From: Deinococcus planocerae
Lineage (GTDB): Bacteria > Deinococcota > Deinococci > Deinococcales > Deinococcaceae
Length of the DNA: 64,000 bases
Reading direction: 5' to 3'
Assembly: GCF_002869765.1 (NCBI RefSeq)
Contig: NZ_PNOR01000006.1
Coordinates: forward strand, 1-64,000
Shown here: positions 48,880-60,015 of the stretch, piece by piece
Layout: the number at the start of each line of letters is the position of its first letter
Numbering within the stretch: the stretch's first letter is position 1
Made by a program: the position numbers and the translations under genes
The notes under the pieces: generated by a model
What the model was told of the DNA's origin: nothing
Databases searched by the model: none
Seen by the model: only the letters and a program-made list of their open reading frames with translations

Positions 48880-49485
48880 TCACAGCGCCCCCCGGTGCCG
48901 CTCGATCAGGTCGTCGAGCGCCTCGCGCAGGAGCGAGGCCTCGGTGCGGCCCAGCGCCCCCGAGAGCTTGGCGAGGCGTTCGAGCTGGCTCTTGGGGTAG
49001 TAGTTGCTCTTCAGGACCATCTTGCTCTCCACGTAGATGCACGCGCGGCCCCGGCCCTCGCGTTTGGCCCTCAGCAGGGCCTCGTCGGCGGCGCGGGACA
49101 GGTCGGCGTAGGTGTGGGCGTGGGCGGGCCGGGCGGCGAGGCCCACGCTCAGCCCCAGCGTGCGCGGCCAGTGCGGGTCACGGTGGATGTGAAAGTGCCG
49201 GATCACCTCGTCGAGGAGGATCAGCGCCGTCTCGGGCGTGGTCTCGGGCAAAAGCGCCGCGTACTCGTCTCCCCCCAGCCGCCCGACGATGCTCCCCGTC
49301 GGCAGGCTGCCCGACAGCAGCCGTTCGAGGCTGCGCAGCGCCCGGTCCCCTTCCGCGCGCCCCAGCGTGTCGTTGAGCGTCTTGAAATGGTCGAGGTCGA
49401 GCACGGCCAGCGTCACCGGCGCCCCCCCCAGCCCGTCGAAGGCCGCCTCGAAAGCGGCGCGGTTCAGGATGTCGGGTCGGGGCAT
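48880..49485 (-). CDS. GGDEF-domain protein with C-terminal ribbon-helix-helix-like segment
   Basis: The 201-residue protein starts at ATG 49483-49485, which has GGGAGGGAGAGGGG before it; TTG 49509 is an in-frame alternative. The N-terminal 155 residues are a compact diguanylate-cyclase domain with [18 protein letters not shown] (metal and substrate binding) and [14 protein letters not shown] (active-site GGDEY). There is no obvious I-site RxxD just before it. The last 45 residues, [37 protein letters not shown], read like a CopG/Arc ribbon-helix-helix DNA-binding domain. No sensor domain is present. Nucleotide signalling fused directly to a DNA binder is the inference. Confidence 0.75.
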   Translation of the reverse strand: MPRPDILNRAAFEAAFDGLGGAPVTLAVLDLDHFKTLNDTLGRAEGDRALRSLERLLSGSLPTGSIVGRLGGDEYAALLPETTPETALILLDEVIRHFHIHRDPHWPRTLGLSVGLAARPAHAHTYADLSRAADEALLRAKREGRGRACIYVESKMVLKSNYYPKSQLERLAKLSGALGRTEASLLREALDDLIERHRGAL

Positions 49486-49526
49486 CCCCTCTCCCTCCCG
49501 GTCAGACAATCATCAGGACGGGCCAT

Positions 49527-49553
49527 ACGTATAGCTTAACAACATATATACGT
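49527..49553. promoter_or_regulatory. Palindrome in the GGDEF/groES divergent region
   Basis: ACGTATA (49527-49533) and TATACGT (49547-49553) are perfect arms with a 13-bp AT-rich spacer, 42 nt upstream of the GGDEF-RHH start. It could be an operator or the promoter core for that gene; TATACG on the minus strand resembles a -10 box. Confidence 0.45.
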
Positions 49554-49589
49554 CGTGGCTATGATACACTTCACGGCGAGGGGAAAGGC

Positions 49590-49624
49590 GCGTGCCAGAC
49601 GGGCTTGAGCGTGCCAGACTCAAA
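49590..49624 (+). promoter_or_regulatory. HAIR-like HspR site upstream of groES
   Basis: CTTGAGC (49604-49610), 7 nt, and ACTCAAA (49618-49624) match CTTGAGT-N7-ACTCAAG with one mismatch per arm, the correct spacing, 17 bp before the -35 box. An 11-bp direct repeat GCGTGCCAGAC occurs at 49590-49600 and 49609-49619. There is no CIRCE element. Confidence 0.65.
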
Positions 49625-49641
49625 TTCTCACACTACGGCAG

Positions 49642-49671
49642 TTGACATTTTTCGCCCGTTGCGCCTAGCAT
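49642..49671 (+). promoter_or_regulatory. groES promoter
   Basis: TTGACA (49642-49647), an 18-bp spacer and TAGCAT (49666-49671), 75 nt before the groES ATG. Confidence 0.75.
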
Positions 49672-49745
49672 TGCGTCTGGAACGGCAAAAACCGCCGGGC
49701 AGCCCGGCTGGCGCCGCCACATCCCACTTCACAGGAGGTACACCC

Positions 49746-51709
<1,964 letters not shown>

Positions 51710-51724
51710 TCAAGCAGCACCAGG

Positions 51725-51758
51725 GAGGCCGGGGCGTGATGCTCCGGCCTCTTTCATT
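51725..51758 (+). terminator. Intrinsic terminator after groEL
   Basis: GAGGCCGG and CCGGCCTC form an 8-bp stem with a further GC pair inside, followed by TTTCATTTC, 18 nt after the groEL stop. Confidence 0.75.
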
Positions 51759-51760
51759 TC

Positions 51761-52078
51761 CTATCGATGGGAAAAGTCGTTCGGCGAGACGAAATATTCG
51801 GAGCCATATGCACTCGGGTAAGCAACGATGTTCTGCCAGTACTCCTGTCGCCCTAAGCCCGAGGTATGAAGGTCCCGCATCGTCAAGTCCTCTTCGAATT
51901 GCAAGCCGTCGTCTGAAACCCTTGAGTACACGTCTACATAAGCGGGTAAGGGACCGCCGTTTTGCAGAAGAATAGTCAGGAGGCTTAATCCGTCATCGCG
52001 CGTCAAGAGAGTATCTCCATCTTCAGTTGACATCACGCGGTGGGTCGCCAGAAAGGCTTCTACGTCTGACTTGAGCAT
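51761..52078 (-). CDS. Hypothetical protein, last gene of the HTH-PIN-RHH operon
   Basis: A 105-residue acidic soluble protein with no family I recognise. It begins SDVEAFLATHRVMSTEDGDTLLTRDDGLSLLTILL, suggesting helices, then AYVDVYSRVSDDGLQFEEDLTMRDLHTSG, a beta-rich part, and ends YPSAYGSEYFVSPNDFSHR. Codon use is clearly less GC-biased than groEL or apgM, which suggests recent acquisition. Its ATG immediately follows the TAG of the RHH gene, so it is the fourth gene of the operon. Confidence 0.6.
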   Translation of the reverse strand: MLKSDVEAFLATHRVMSTEDGDTLLTRDDGLSLLTILLQNGGPLPAYVDVYSRVSDDGLQFEEDLTMRDLHTSGLGRQEYWQNIVAYPSAYGSEYFVSPNDFSHR

Positions 52079-52363
52079 CTAGCCTTCCCGTTGGCGGTCG
52101 AGCGGCTGACGACGTACCGCTCCCAAACCGTCACCACGTGTTTGGTCCCATAGAGCACCGTCCTCACTCGCCTGCCACTCCTCCCCCGCTGCCCGGTATT
52201 CCTCCTCCAGCATCCGGTCCTGAAGCAGATTGAAAGCGACCCGCAAGACCTCGCCGCGACCTCTCAAACCGTACTTGCGTCGGTAGCGGTCCAGCCAGGC
52301 GATGTCTGCGGCAGGAAGCCTCACGGTCACCTCTGTCTCCTTCATCTCCGTCCTTGTGATCAC
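52079..52363 (-). CDS. Ribbon-helix-helix antitoxin-like protein
   Basis: The 94-residue protein has an N-terminal ribbon-helix-helix segment: EVTVRLPAADIAWLDRYRRKYGLRGRGEVLRVAFNLLQDRML. An acidic C-terminal tail follows (EEEYRAAGEEWQASEDG), which in antitoxins wraps around the toxin. The GTG start at 52361-52363 overlaps the PIN stop (GTGA); ATG 52343-52345 is an alternative just before the RHH strand. It is placed after the PIN-domain gene, so it may be the antitoxin of that pair, though the upstream HTH protein is a rival candidate. Confidence 0.75.
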   Translation of the reverse strand: MITRTEMKETEVTVRLPAADIAWLDRYRRKYGLRGRGEVLRVAFNLLQDRMLEEEYRAAGEEWQASEDGALWDQTRGDGLGAVRRQPLDRQREG

Positions 52364-52794
52364 GAGGAAGGATCGCCCCCGAGCGCCTCGGGCGTCTTGA
52401 CCGGCATTTTCAACGCCTTTCCCGCCGCCAGCACCCGGGCATCCCGCGTGACGAGCGCATCCGCCTGGGCAGAGTACAGCAGGTCGAGCAGATGCCAGTC
52501 GTTCGGGTCGCTCAGGGAAGGCCAGGCGTTGCGGGGGACCGGGGCGTGATACTCACCCAACAGGAGCAGGTTGGCCGCCGCGGCGAACGCCGTGCCCGAA
52601 GAGATGCCCAGCCGCGCCACGCTGGGGTAATCCAGAACGCGCCCGACTTCGAGCAGCAACTCCTCGCCGAAGACCAGTTGCGTCTCACGGGTGCGGAACT
52701 CGTACCAAACGCGGGCGAGGGTCGTCTCCCGACCCTGGGCATAGGCGGCAACGGCACTCAGGAGGCACTGGGTGTCGAGGATCAGACGTCTCAA
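52360..52794 (-). CDS. PIN-domain toxin-like ribonuclease
   Basis: The 144-residue protein has the COG1569-type PIN layout: RLILDTQCLLSAV (first acidic residue), VFGEELLLEVGRVLDYPSV (conserved glutamate), SDPNDWHLLDLLYSAQADALVTRDARVLA (the DxxDxxLL and VTxD residues), and MPVKTPEAL at the end. Such proteins are metal-dependent RNases, usually toxins. It overlaps the HTH gene upstream by four bases and the RHH gene downstream by four bases. Confidence 0.85.
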   Translation of the reverse strand: MRRLILDTQCLLSAVAAYAQGRETTLARVWYEFRTRETQLVFGEELLLEVGRVLDYPSVARLGISSGTAFAAAANLLLLGEYHAPVPRNAWPSLSDPNDWHLLDLLYSAQADALVTRDARVLAAGKALKMPVKTPEALGGDPSS

Positions 52795-53174
52795 GAGTCG
52801 GGAAAACGCTTCCTGATCTCAGCGGCGGTGGGAGGCGGCAGAACCTCTCCAGCAGGCGACCTCCGTTGCCGAACCGCCTCGACCGCCTCCGCGATGGCGG
52901 CCTCCACCTCCTCCTCGCCTCGTTCGGCGAAGGCGCGCTCCAGAGCCAGCAGGCCCGCACCGATCCCGAAGAGTTGGGCGGCACGCTCCGAACCGAGCCA
53001 ACGCGCAAGATCGTTCGCCGTGATGCGGTACTGCTTGCGCTCCCTGCCTCCAACCTCGACCGCTGACAACTCTCCAGCGACGATCCTGCGCCGAATGGTC
53101 TCCGGCGTCACCCGCAGGACTGCCGCCACTTCAGCCAGGGTGAAGACGGTTTGTGGGGTGGGGACAAGGGCCAC
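52791..53174 (-). CDS. Excisionase/MerR-like helix-turn-helix protein
   Basis: The 127-residue protein has an N-terminal winged HTH of the excisionase type: FTLAEVAAVLRVTPETIRRRIVAGELSAVEVGGRERKQYRITANDLARWL. A helical tail follows, with EEEVEAAIAEAVEAVRQRRSP and PPPTAAEIRKRFPDS, which could neutralise a partner. The GTG start at 53172-53174 has TAAAGT 6 nt upstream (leaderless). Two 9-bp direct repeats (TGGCTATTT, TGGCTGTTC) lie in the promoter spacer, a plausible site for autoregulation. It heads the four-gene operon. Confidence 0.8.
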   Translation of the reverse strand: MALVPTPQTVFTLAEVAAVLRVTPETIRRRIVAGELSAVEVGGRERKQYRITANDLARWLGSERAAQLFGIGAGLLALERAFAERGEEEVEAAIAEAVEAVRQRRSPAGEVLPPPTAAEIRKRFPDS

Positions 53175-53180
53175 GTGACA

Positions 53181-53210
53181 ACTTTAGCAGAACAGCCAAA
53201 ATAGCCACAA
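53181..53210 (-). promoter_or_regulatory. Promoter and direct repeats of the HTH-PIN operon
   Basis: On the minus strand TTGTGG (53205-53210), an 18-bp spacer and TAAAGT (53181-53186), 6 nt before the GTG start. The spacer and the end of the -35 box contain TGGCTATTT and TGGCTGTTC in tandem (53190-53207). Confidence 0.55.
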
Positions 53211-53263
53211 GACGTAACTTCCGGGTGACGTGCCCACGTGAGCCCCGTCCTACATTTCTCCAT

Positions 53264-53791
53264 GTGGCGCCCTCCCTCCTCGTCGTCTCCGGCCTGCCCG
53301 CCTCCGGCAAGACCTACCTCGGCTCGCGGCTGGCGCGGGAGCTGGGCTGGCCCTTCGTGAGTAAGGACGAGTACAAGGAGCTGCTGCACGAGGCGCTGCC
53401 GGAGCTGACCCGGGCGCAGGCCGGGCCGCTGAGCTTCGGGATCATGTACCACGCGGCGGGGGTGATTCTGGCGGCGGGTGGGAACGTGGTGCTGGAGACG
53501 CACTTCTACCGGGGGTTGAGCGAGCCGAAGATTACGGCACTCGCGCAGGCTCACGCGGCGCGGGTCGTCCAACTCTTCTGCGAGGCGCCCCTCCCCGAGC
53601 TCAGGCGGCGGCACGCCGAGCGGGTGGCGACGGGCGAGCATCCCCACATCCACCAGCCCTTCGCCCACGAGGAGCTGCCCGAAAACGCCTGCTGGTCCCC
53701 CCTGGCGCTGAACGCCCCGCTGCTCCGGGTGGACACGACGACGCCCCTCGCCCTCCCCGACCTCACCCGCTGGATACGGGAACAGACTTGA
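53264..53791 (+). CDS. AAA/P-loop kinase-like protein
   Basis: The 175-residue protein has Walker A SGLPASGKTYLGSRLARELGWPFVSKDEYKELL near the N terminus. VVLETHFYRG and VVQLFCEAPLPELRRRHAERV follow, the layout of small ATP-dependent kinases such as the COG0645 or zeta-like group. The target (nucleoside, sugar or other) is unknown. GTG 53264 is chosen because TACATT lies 7 nt upstream (53251-53256); an overlapping ATG at 53262 is in another frame. It is divergent from the HTH-PIN operon but lacks its AT-rich composition. Confidence 0.75.
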   Translation: MAPSLLVVSGLPASGKTYLGSRLARELGWPFVSKDEYKELLHEALPELTRAQAGPLSFGIMYHAAGVILAAGGNVVLETHFYRGLSEPKITALAQAHAARVVQLFCEAPLPELRRRHAERVATGEHPHIHQPFAHEELPENACWSPLALNAPLLRVDTTTPLALPDLTRWIREQT

Positions 53792-53840
53792 GGGAGGAGG
53801 CCCCACCCGGAGCCCTCCCCCCCTCATTCACTGCGACTCC

Positions 53841-55085
<1,245 letters not shown>

Positions 55086-55146
55086 GGGGCGAGTGTAACC
55101 CGGTCCCAAAAGTCGGGGGGCCGGGGTGGCGGGGGAGCAAAGCACA

Positions 55147-55174
55147 GGGACCACCCCGCGCCGGAGGTGGCCCC
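55147..55174 (-). terminator. Candidate terminator after terC
   Basis: On the minus strand GGGGCCACC and GGTGGTCCC pair with one G-U around a 10-nt loop, followed by TGTGCTTTGC, 28 nt beyond the terC stop. Confidence 0.5.
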
Positions 55175-55201
55175 CTGGGAGGGCGCGCGCAGAGGGAGAG
55201 C

Positions 55202-56020
55202 TCAGCGCCCGTCGATGCGCCCGTCGGCGGCGTCCACCACCATGTCGTCGATGGTGTGGACCACCCGCTCGGCCTTGGCCTCGGCGGCGGCTTCGGTCAT
55301 GGCGGGCTTGCGGGTGGCGAGGAAGGTGCCGATGACGGCGATGGCCGCCATCACGGTCCAGAAGAGGGTCTGGGGCAGATGGAAGGTGGGCACCGCCGGG
55401 TAGACCTCGTGGGCGGCCTCCAGCGTCTCGACGCCGAGCTTGACGGCGATCCAGCCCACCAGGGCGTAGGCCACGTTGTCCATCGCCGGGTAGCGGTTGA
55501 GCACCCTGAGAAAGATCGTCGCCGCGAAGCGCATCAGGATCAGTCCGATGATGCCGCCGATCACCACGATGGTCAGGCCCTGCTGGGGCGGCATGTCGCG
55601 CGGGATGAGCGCCACCCCCGCCAGAATCGAGTCCACGCTGAAGGCGAGGTCGGTGAGGTTGAGCAGCACCACGGTCGCCCAGAAGCCGCGCCCCCGGGCC
55701 TTCCCCGCGCCGTCTTCCTCGGAGGTCTTGTGCTTCAGGAAGTGGCTGATGGCGAGGTAGGCGAGGTAGAGCGCCCCGAAGGCCCGCAGCCACCAGTATT
55801 CCAGCACGTACGAGGCGAGCAGCACGCCCAGGATTCGCAACACGACGGCCCCGCCGATGCCGTAGGCGAGCGCCTTGCGCTGGAGGTCCCCGGCGAGGTG
55901 CCGCACCATCACGGCGAGGACGAGGGCGTTGTCCGCCGAGAGCAGGCCCTCCAGCAAGACGAGGGTGCCGAGGATCGCCCAGGTCTCGGCGTTGAGGGGG
56001 GGCATTTCGAGTCCGAACAT
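55202..56020 (-). CDS. TerC family integral membrane protein
   Basis: The 272-residue protein has about seven membrane helices. The signature acidic residues are in [15 protein letters not shown] and [18 protein letters not shown], the paired aspartates of TerC/Alx proteins linked to tellurite resistance and manganese handling. A short charged C-terminal tail ends in [11 protein letters not shown] chose ATG 56018-56020 over GTG 56024-56026, because TAGACT is 9 nt before the ATG and too close to the GTG. Substrate unknown; Mn2+ is the current favourite for the family and would suit Deinococcus. Confidence 0.9.
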   Translation of the reverse strand: MFGLEMPPLNAETWAILGTLVLLEGLLSADNALVLAVMVRHLAGDLQRKALAYGIGGAVVLRILGVLLASYVLEYWWLRAFGALYLAYLAISHFLKHKTSEEDGAGKARGRGFWATVVLLNLTDLAFSVDSILAGVALIPRDMPPQQGLTIVVIGGIIGLILMRFAATIFLRVLNRYPAMDNVAYALVGWIAVKLGVETLEAAHEVYPAVPTFHLPQTLFWTVMAAIAVIGTFLATRKPAMTEAAAEAKAERVVHTIDDMVVDAADGRIDGR

Positions 56021-56112
56021 AAACACGCCAGTCTAGCCGCCCGCCCCGGAGGGAGTGGGACGCACGCAACACACGGAATGCAACGTCCGGGGAGGCGAGA
56101 CCGACCGCGCCC

Positions 56113-56763
56113 TCAGCGCACGATCTGCCCCGCCTCGTCGAGCGCCGGGTAGGGTTCGCCGCGCCCGCGCAGGCCGGGGGCGAGCCCCGGGTACGCCCAC
56201 TCGAAGGCGAGGCGGTCGAGTTCACCGGGAGAGAGCTGCGGCGTGTCGTACATCCCCGCCGCGAGGCGCTGCCGCTGGGCCTCGAAGAGGATGGTGGCGG
56301 CGGCGACCGACACGTTGAGGCTTTGCACCATGCCGAACATGGGGATCACGATGTTCGCGTCGGCGAGAGAGGCGGCCTCGTCCGACACCCCCCACTTCTC
56401 GGCGCCGAGCAGGACGCAGGTCGGGCGGGTGTAGTCGGGCTCGCGGTAGTCGAGGCTGCGCGTGCTGAGGTGGGTGGCGAGAACCTGCACGCCCTGCGCC
56501 TGCAACTCGCGCACGGCGCTCTCCGCGTCCGCGTGCCTGCGGACCTCCACCCACTTGTGGGCGCTGCCGCTCGTGGCGTCGAAGGTGGGCAATGACCCGC
56601 CCTTCGGGGGCACGGCGTGGGCGGTGAGCACCCCCACCGCGTCGCAGGTGCGCAGGATGGCGCTGAAGTTGTGGGGCTTGTGCACCTCGTCCATCAAGAC
56701 GCCCAGGGTAGGCTGGCGCCGGCTCAGGACGCGCCGAATCTTCTCGTACCGCTCGGGGGTCAT
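56113..56763 (-). CDS. trmH: tRNA (guanosine(18)-2'-O)-methyltransferase TrmH
   Basis: The 216-residue SPOUT enzyme methylates the ribose of G18 in tRNA. It starts [42 protein letters not shown], with the catalytic arginine in the NFSAILRT motif. The knot region has [42 protein letters not shown]. The length and C-terminal extension match TrmH of Thermus. TACCCT lies 8 nt before the ATG, consistent with a leaderless mRNA. Confidence 0.95.
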   Translation of the reverse strand: MTPERYEKIRRVLSRRQPTLGVLMDEVHKPHNFSAILRTCDAVGVLTAHAVPPKGGSLPTFDATSGSAHKWVEVRRHADAESAVRELQAQGVQVLATHLSTRSLDYREPDYTRPTCVLLGAEKWGVSDEAASLADANIVIPMFGMVQSLNVSVAAATILFEAQRQRLAAGMYDTPQLSPGELDRLAFEWAYPGLAPGLRGRGEPYPALDEAGQIVR

Positions 56764-56871
56764 CAGGGGGCAGGGTAGCGCAGGGGCCGCATGGCGCAGA
56801 CGACGCCACCCTCAATCCCGCCGGGTCGGGGCCTCAGCATCCGTCAGGTTGCGCGTGCTAGCACTACCCCT

Positions 56872-57774
56872 ATGAGGCTCGCCCTGCCCCTCCTCGCCGC
56901 CCTGCTGCTTTGCCCTGCCCTCGCCGCCCCGGGCCCCGGGGACGTGGAGCGGGCCACCACGCGCGTCGCCCAGGCGCTCGACGGGGTGTTGCGGGGCTGC
57001 CCGACGAGTTTTGCCCGCATCGGCACCCCCGACAAGAGGTGCGTGGGGGCGGGCGGCACTGTCGAGGGCGTGCGGGTGCGGCTCGGCTCGGCCCTGGGGG
57101 CCGACCTCTACGGCGTGTGGCGCAGCCGCGACGAGCAGCGCAGCGTCTACAACTGGCTGCGCACCCCCGGCGGCTACGTCTACGTGCGCGTGCAGCCCGA
57201 CCCCGACGGGCGCGCCCAGACCCTGGTCTACCTCGACCTGCCGCCCGGCAGCGTGGGCGCCACGGGCAACGGGAGCACGGGTTCGGCCACAGGCTCGGCG
57301 ACGCCCTCCACCACCCCCCAGGGAGGCGTGAGCGTGCGTCGCCCCACCCCGGCCCCCGCCCCGGTCACCCCGGCGAGGCCCGCGCCCCGGGCTACCCCCC
57401 AGCCGACCGCGCCCGCCGCCCCGGCCCGCACCGCTCCCCAGCCGAGCCCGCAGGCGTCTGCCCCGGCCACCCCCTCTCCTGGCCCGTCCACGTCCGGGAA
57501 CCTCGCGCCCGTGGCCTTCCGGCGAACCCTGCAACTCCAGGCCCAGCGGCAAAACGGAGCGGACGTCGAGGCCGTGCAAAACCGCCTGATCGCCCTCACG
57601 CGCCCGAGCGGCGGCGGGCGCGGCGACGGCTGGTACGGCCCGGTCACCGCCGCCACCGTGCGCGCCTTCCAGGCCTCCAACGGGCTGCCCGTCACGGGCC
57701 GGGTGGATCAGGCGACCTGGAATCTCCTCTTCAGCGGGGAGGCCCGGACCTTCCCCGCGAGCGCGATCCGCTAG
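56872..57774 (+). CDS. Secreted protein with C-terminal peptidoglycan-binding domain
   Basis: The 300-residue protein has a signal peptide ([18 protein letters not shown]). An N-terminal domain of about 110 residues follows ([19 protein letters not shown] ... [12 protein letters not shown]), then a 90-residue Pro/Ala/Thr-rich linker ([17 protein letters not shown] and on). The C-terminal peptidoglycan-binding module has the repeat [46 protein letters not shown]. It should attach to the cell wall. The N-terminal domain is not known to me. A weak hairpin (CCCGCT / AGCGGG, 57801-57820) follows. Confidence 0.85.
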   Translation: MRLALPLLAALLLCPALAAPGPGDVERATTRVAQALDGVLRGCPTSFARIGTPDKRCVGAGGTVEGVRVRLGSALGADLYGVWRSRDEQRSVYNWLRTPGGYVYVRVQPDPDGRAQTLVYLDLPPGSVGATGNGSTGSATGSATPSTTPQGGVSVRRPTPAPAPVTPARPAPRATPQPTAPAAPARTAPQPSPQASAPATPSPGPSTSGNLAPVAFRRTLQLQAQRQNGADVEAVQNRLIALTRPSGGGRGDGWYGPVTAATVRAFQASNGLPVTGRVDQATWNLLFSGEARTFPASAIR

Positions 57775-57860
57775 ACCACCGGGCCCGCCGGGAGGCCCCA
57801 CCCGCTGAGCGTCGAGCGGGGCTCTTCTCCGTGTCGGGGCCGGAAGGGCTACCCTGGGGC

Positions 57861-58097
57861 ATGGAAGAATTGCGAGGCCGGATCGTGGTGGGAGACGTCA
57901 GGCACGAGGAGCAGCATTTTGTCGTCGTGGGGGGCAGCGTGACCGAAGAAGACTTTGCCGCCCTGCGCCGCGCCGCCGCCGGGGACGGGCAGGTGCGGCT
58001 GAACACCGAGTACGGTCCCTGGCCCTTCCGCATCACGCGGGCGGACCCCGCGGCGGGTTCCTTCCACCTCGTCAGCCTGCCGGGCTCGGTGCGGTAG
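57861..58097 (+). CDS. Small hypothetical protein
   Basis: A 78-residue protein with a beta-like N-terminal half (GRIVVGDVRHEEQHFVVVGGSVTEEDFAALRRAAAG) and a second strand part (VRLNTEYGPWPFRITRADPAAGSFHLVSL). It looks like a compact two-domain-half fold, but I do not know the family. The ATG at 57861 has TACCCT 5 nt upstream (57850-57855), so it is probably leaderless. It stands alone between two other genes. Confidence 0.65.
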   Translation: MEELRGRIVVGDVRHEEQHFVVVGGSVTEEDFAALRRAAAGDGQVRLNTEYGPWPFRITRADPAAGSFHLVSLPGSVR

Positions 58098-58162
58098 GCC
58101 GCGGCGCGGAACGGCGGCGGGCCCCGTCCGTCTCAGCAGGGCCCGTGTTCCGGCGAGGGGGC

Positions 58163-58393
58163 TCAGTCCTGCCGGGTCTCGCTGGGCAGGTTGGGGCCCT
58201 GGGCGTCGTCGCTCTTGACGTGCCCAAAGACGAACTCGTCGGAGGGCTCGGCCCCCTCCACCTCGCGGGCGCCGCGGCCCGGGCGGGCGTTCAGCTCCGC
58301 GATCTCCTGCTGGCTCAGGTCGGTGCTGTCCGCGGCGGGCACGTCACCGCCGTCCGAGTGCTGCTTTTGCTCGTTCTGCCCTTTGCTCGTCAT
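58163..58393 (-). CDS. Small hydrophilic acidic protein
   Basis: A 76-residue protein with no hydrophobic core: SKGQNEQKQHSDGGDVPAADSTDLSQQEIAELNARPGRGAREVEGAEPSDEF, then VFGHVKSDDAQGPNLPSE. It is probably disordered, like small stress-protective hydrophilins. GGAGGA lies 6 nt before the ATG. It follows the Gly/Lys-rich gene at 58442-58612 on the same strand by 48 nt, so the two may be co-expressed. No family recognised. Confidence 0.65.
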   Translation of the reverse strand: MTSKGQNEQKQHSDGGDVPAADSTDLSQQEIAELNARPGRGAREVEGAEPSDEFVFGHVKSDDAQGPNLPSETRQD

Positions 58394-58441
58394 GGCGGTC
58401 CTCCGGGGAAGAGTCGGGCGTGGTGGACGGGGGATCAGGCC

Positions 58442-58612
58442 TCAGCTCTTGCCGCCCTTGCCCCCGCCGCTGCTCTTGCCACCGCCCCCGGCGCCGCTCT
58501 GGCTGCCGTTGCGCCGTCCGTCGCCGTTTTTCTCGTCCGCGCTCCCCTTGTTGGCCCCCGGGTTGCGGCTGTGGTCGCGGTCGCCCTCGTTGTAGTTGTT
58601 TTTGTGGCTCAT
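58442..58612 (-). CDS. Very small Gly/Lys/Asn-rich protein (56 residues)
   Basis: An ATG at 58610-58612 opens a 56-residue frame with no hydrophobic residues to speak of: it starts SHKNNYNEGDRDHSRNPGANKG and ends with a run of glycine, lysine and serine (GGGGKSSGGGKGGKS). The composition is like stress-induced KGG-type or hydrophilin proteins. AGGAGGG lies about 14-20 nt upstream. It is followed by the second hydrophilic gene at 58163-58393. In a Deinococcus, desiccation protection is an attractive but unproven idea. Confidence 0.55.
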   Translation of the reverse strand: MSHKNNYNEGDRDHSRNPGANKGSADEKNGDGRRNGSQSGAGGGGKSSGGGKGGKS

Positions 58613-58809
58613 GGGGGCATCGTGCGCCCTCCTCTCCCGCAGCGGGTGAGGGGCAAATCAAGGTCGGGGCCGAAAGCTGGGCCCCGGCTACCATTGGGCC
58701 CCGCACCCCTCCCCGGCCAGGTGCCCGCCGCCGTCGAGTACCCTGAGGGGAAGAGGTCAGACGTGATGAAAGCAGCGCTGTGCGAGGCGGTCGGGGCAGG
58801 TCAGAGACG

Positions 58810-59181
58810 ATGAGGAGACTGCTGTGGGTCCCGGTGTTGGTGCTGGCGGCGTGTGCCCCGCGGTTCCAGCCGCCCGTGACCTACGCCGCCTCACGGGCGC
58901 AGGTGCTGGCGACGGTGGCGCAGACCCTGGAGACGGACCGCCGGGCGCCGGGCGGCTGGAACATCGTGCAGCGCGACGAGGGCTACCTCAAGGCCGAGGC
59001 CCGCAGCCCGCGCGTGTTCGCTGACGGCCCGAATGCGGGCATCCGCGAGAGCGTGACCGTGATGGTGTCGGTGGCCGGAGACGAGACCGTCGCCACCGTC
59101 TCCATCAGCACGAGCCCGGCGGCGGCGTACGTGGACCGCAGGATCACGGCGGCGCTGGACGCGCGGTTCAAACGGCGCTGA
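58810..59181 (+). CDS. Small lipoprotein
   Basis: The 123-residue protein has a lipoprotein signal (RRLLWVPVLVLAAC, cysteine at residue 15). A compact domain follows: YAASRAQVLATVAQTLETD, GGWNIVQRDEGYLKAEARSP, SVTVMVSVAGDETVATVSISTSP, AAYVDRRITAALDARFKRR. This helix-strand pattern is common in small envelope proteins of unknown function. I chose the ATG 58810 because it gives the signal; the frame is open 30 nt upstream. Confidence 0.75.
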   Translation: MRRLLWVPVLVLAACAPRFQPPVTYAASRAQVLATVAQTLETDRRAPGGWNIVQRDEGYLKAEARSPRVFADGPNAGIRESVTVMVSVAGDETVATVSISTSPAAAYVDRRITAALDARFKRR

Positions 59182-59200
59182 ATTCCTCACAAAGAGGAGA

Positions 59201-59236
59201 GCGGCAGGACGTGGTGGAAAACCAGCGTCCTGCCGC
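59201..59236. terminator. Hairpin downstream of the lipoprotein and tRNA-Arg
   Basis: GCGGCAGGACG and CGTCCTGCCGC form a perfect 11-bp stem with a 14-nt loop between convergent genes. The U-tract is weak on both strands (TCTCCTCTTTG on minus), so it is a probable shared terminator. Confidence 0.55.
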
Positions 59237-59241
59237 AGCGG

Positions 59242-59318
59242 TGGTGCACTCGACTGGAATCGAACCAGTGGCCTAGGGCTTAGGAGTCCCCCGCTCTATC
59301 CGACTGAGCTACGAGTGC
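59242..59318 (-). tRNA. tRNA-Arg (anticodon CCT)
   Basis: GCACTCG pairs with CGAGTGC, the loop CTCCTAA gives anticodon CCT (AGG codons), and CCA is encoded. The T arm reads GGTTCGATTCC. Confidence 0.93.
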
Positions 59319-59388
59319 GTAGCAGCCGGGAGTATAGCAGGGGCGGGACGCTCAGGAACATCCGGCCACGGGCGCGGGGCAGGCTCCC

Positions 59389-60015
59389 TCACTGGCTCGT
59401 GATCGGCGTCGGCACGTGCAGCTCGTAGCGTTGCAGGCCCTGGCTCTCCAGGCTGCGGCGGTAGGTGTCGCTCCCCAGGGGCAGGTAGACGTAGTGCTCG
59501 GCGCGGCCCCACCCCGGGTTCAGTTGCCAGCGCTGGATCATCTTCGGCTCGGCGGTGGTGAAGGAGACGTTCACCGCCCCGGAGGCGTAGACCACCCGGT
59601 CGTGGGTCATCAGGTTGAGGGCTTCGCCGGAGTCGCGGGCGCCGTCGCTGTTGCGGTCTTGCCACATCAGCCAGCGCAGGAAGAGGACGCGGGTGCCCGG
59701 AGCGCTGACCTGCACGCCCTCGGCGGCCCCAGGGATCAGGCTCTCCACCGGCTGCGCGAGGTTCGTCGGCCCCTGCCAGGAGGCCGGGTTCACGTTCACC
59801 GCCGTACTCGTGGCCCCCGCCGTGACGGCCTGCTGGAACACGCTCTCGCCCGACTCGGTGAGCAGGTTGAGGTAGACGGTCCCCCCGGCGGGCGCGGCGG
59901 GGTGCCGGACCTCCACCCCGGAGGGCAGCGGCGGGCGACCCCCGGTCGAGGACGACGAGCTGCCGCAGGCGGTCAGGGCGCCCGCGAGCAGGGCGAGCAG
60001 GGTCAGACGCTTCAC
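59389..60015 (-). CDS. Lipoprotein with EF-hand-like loop, second of a pair
   Basis: The 208-residue protein has a lipoprotein signal ([15 protein letters not shown]) followed by serines. It contains [18 protein letters not shown], then [35 protein letters not shown], where DxNxDGxxDxGE looks like a calcium-binding loop. The end is [34 protein letters not shown] 60013-60015 overlaps the stop of the preceding gene (GTGA) and has AAGGAGG upstream. The two neighbours share the same loop, so they are probably paralogues with a joint envelope role. Confidence 0.7.
   Translation of the reverse strand: MKRLTLLALLAGALTACGSSSSSTGGRPPLPSGVEVRHPAAPAGGTVYLNLLTESGESVFQQAVTAGATSTAVNVNPASWQGPTNLAQPVESLIPGAAEGVQVSAPGTRVLFLRWLMWQDRNSDGARDSGEALNLMTHDRVVYASGAVNVSFTTAEPKMIQRWQLNPGWGRAEHYVYLPLGSDTYRRSLESQGLQRYELHVPTPITSQ

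Noticed and set aside
49540..49745. A CIRCE element or HrcA site upstream of groES
   Set aside because: There is no TTAGCACTC-N9-GAGTGCTAA or close match; the CTTGAGC-N7-ACTCAAA site fits HspR instead.
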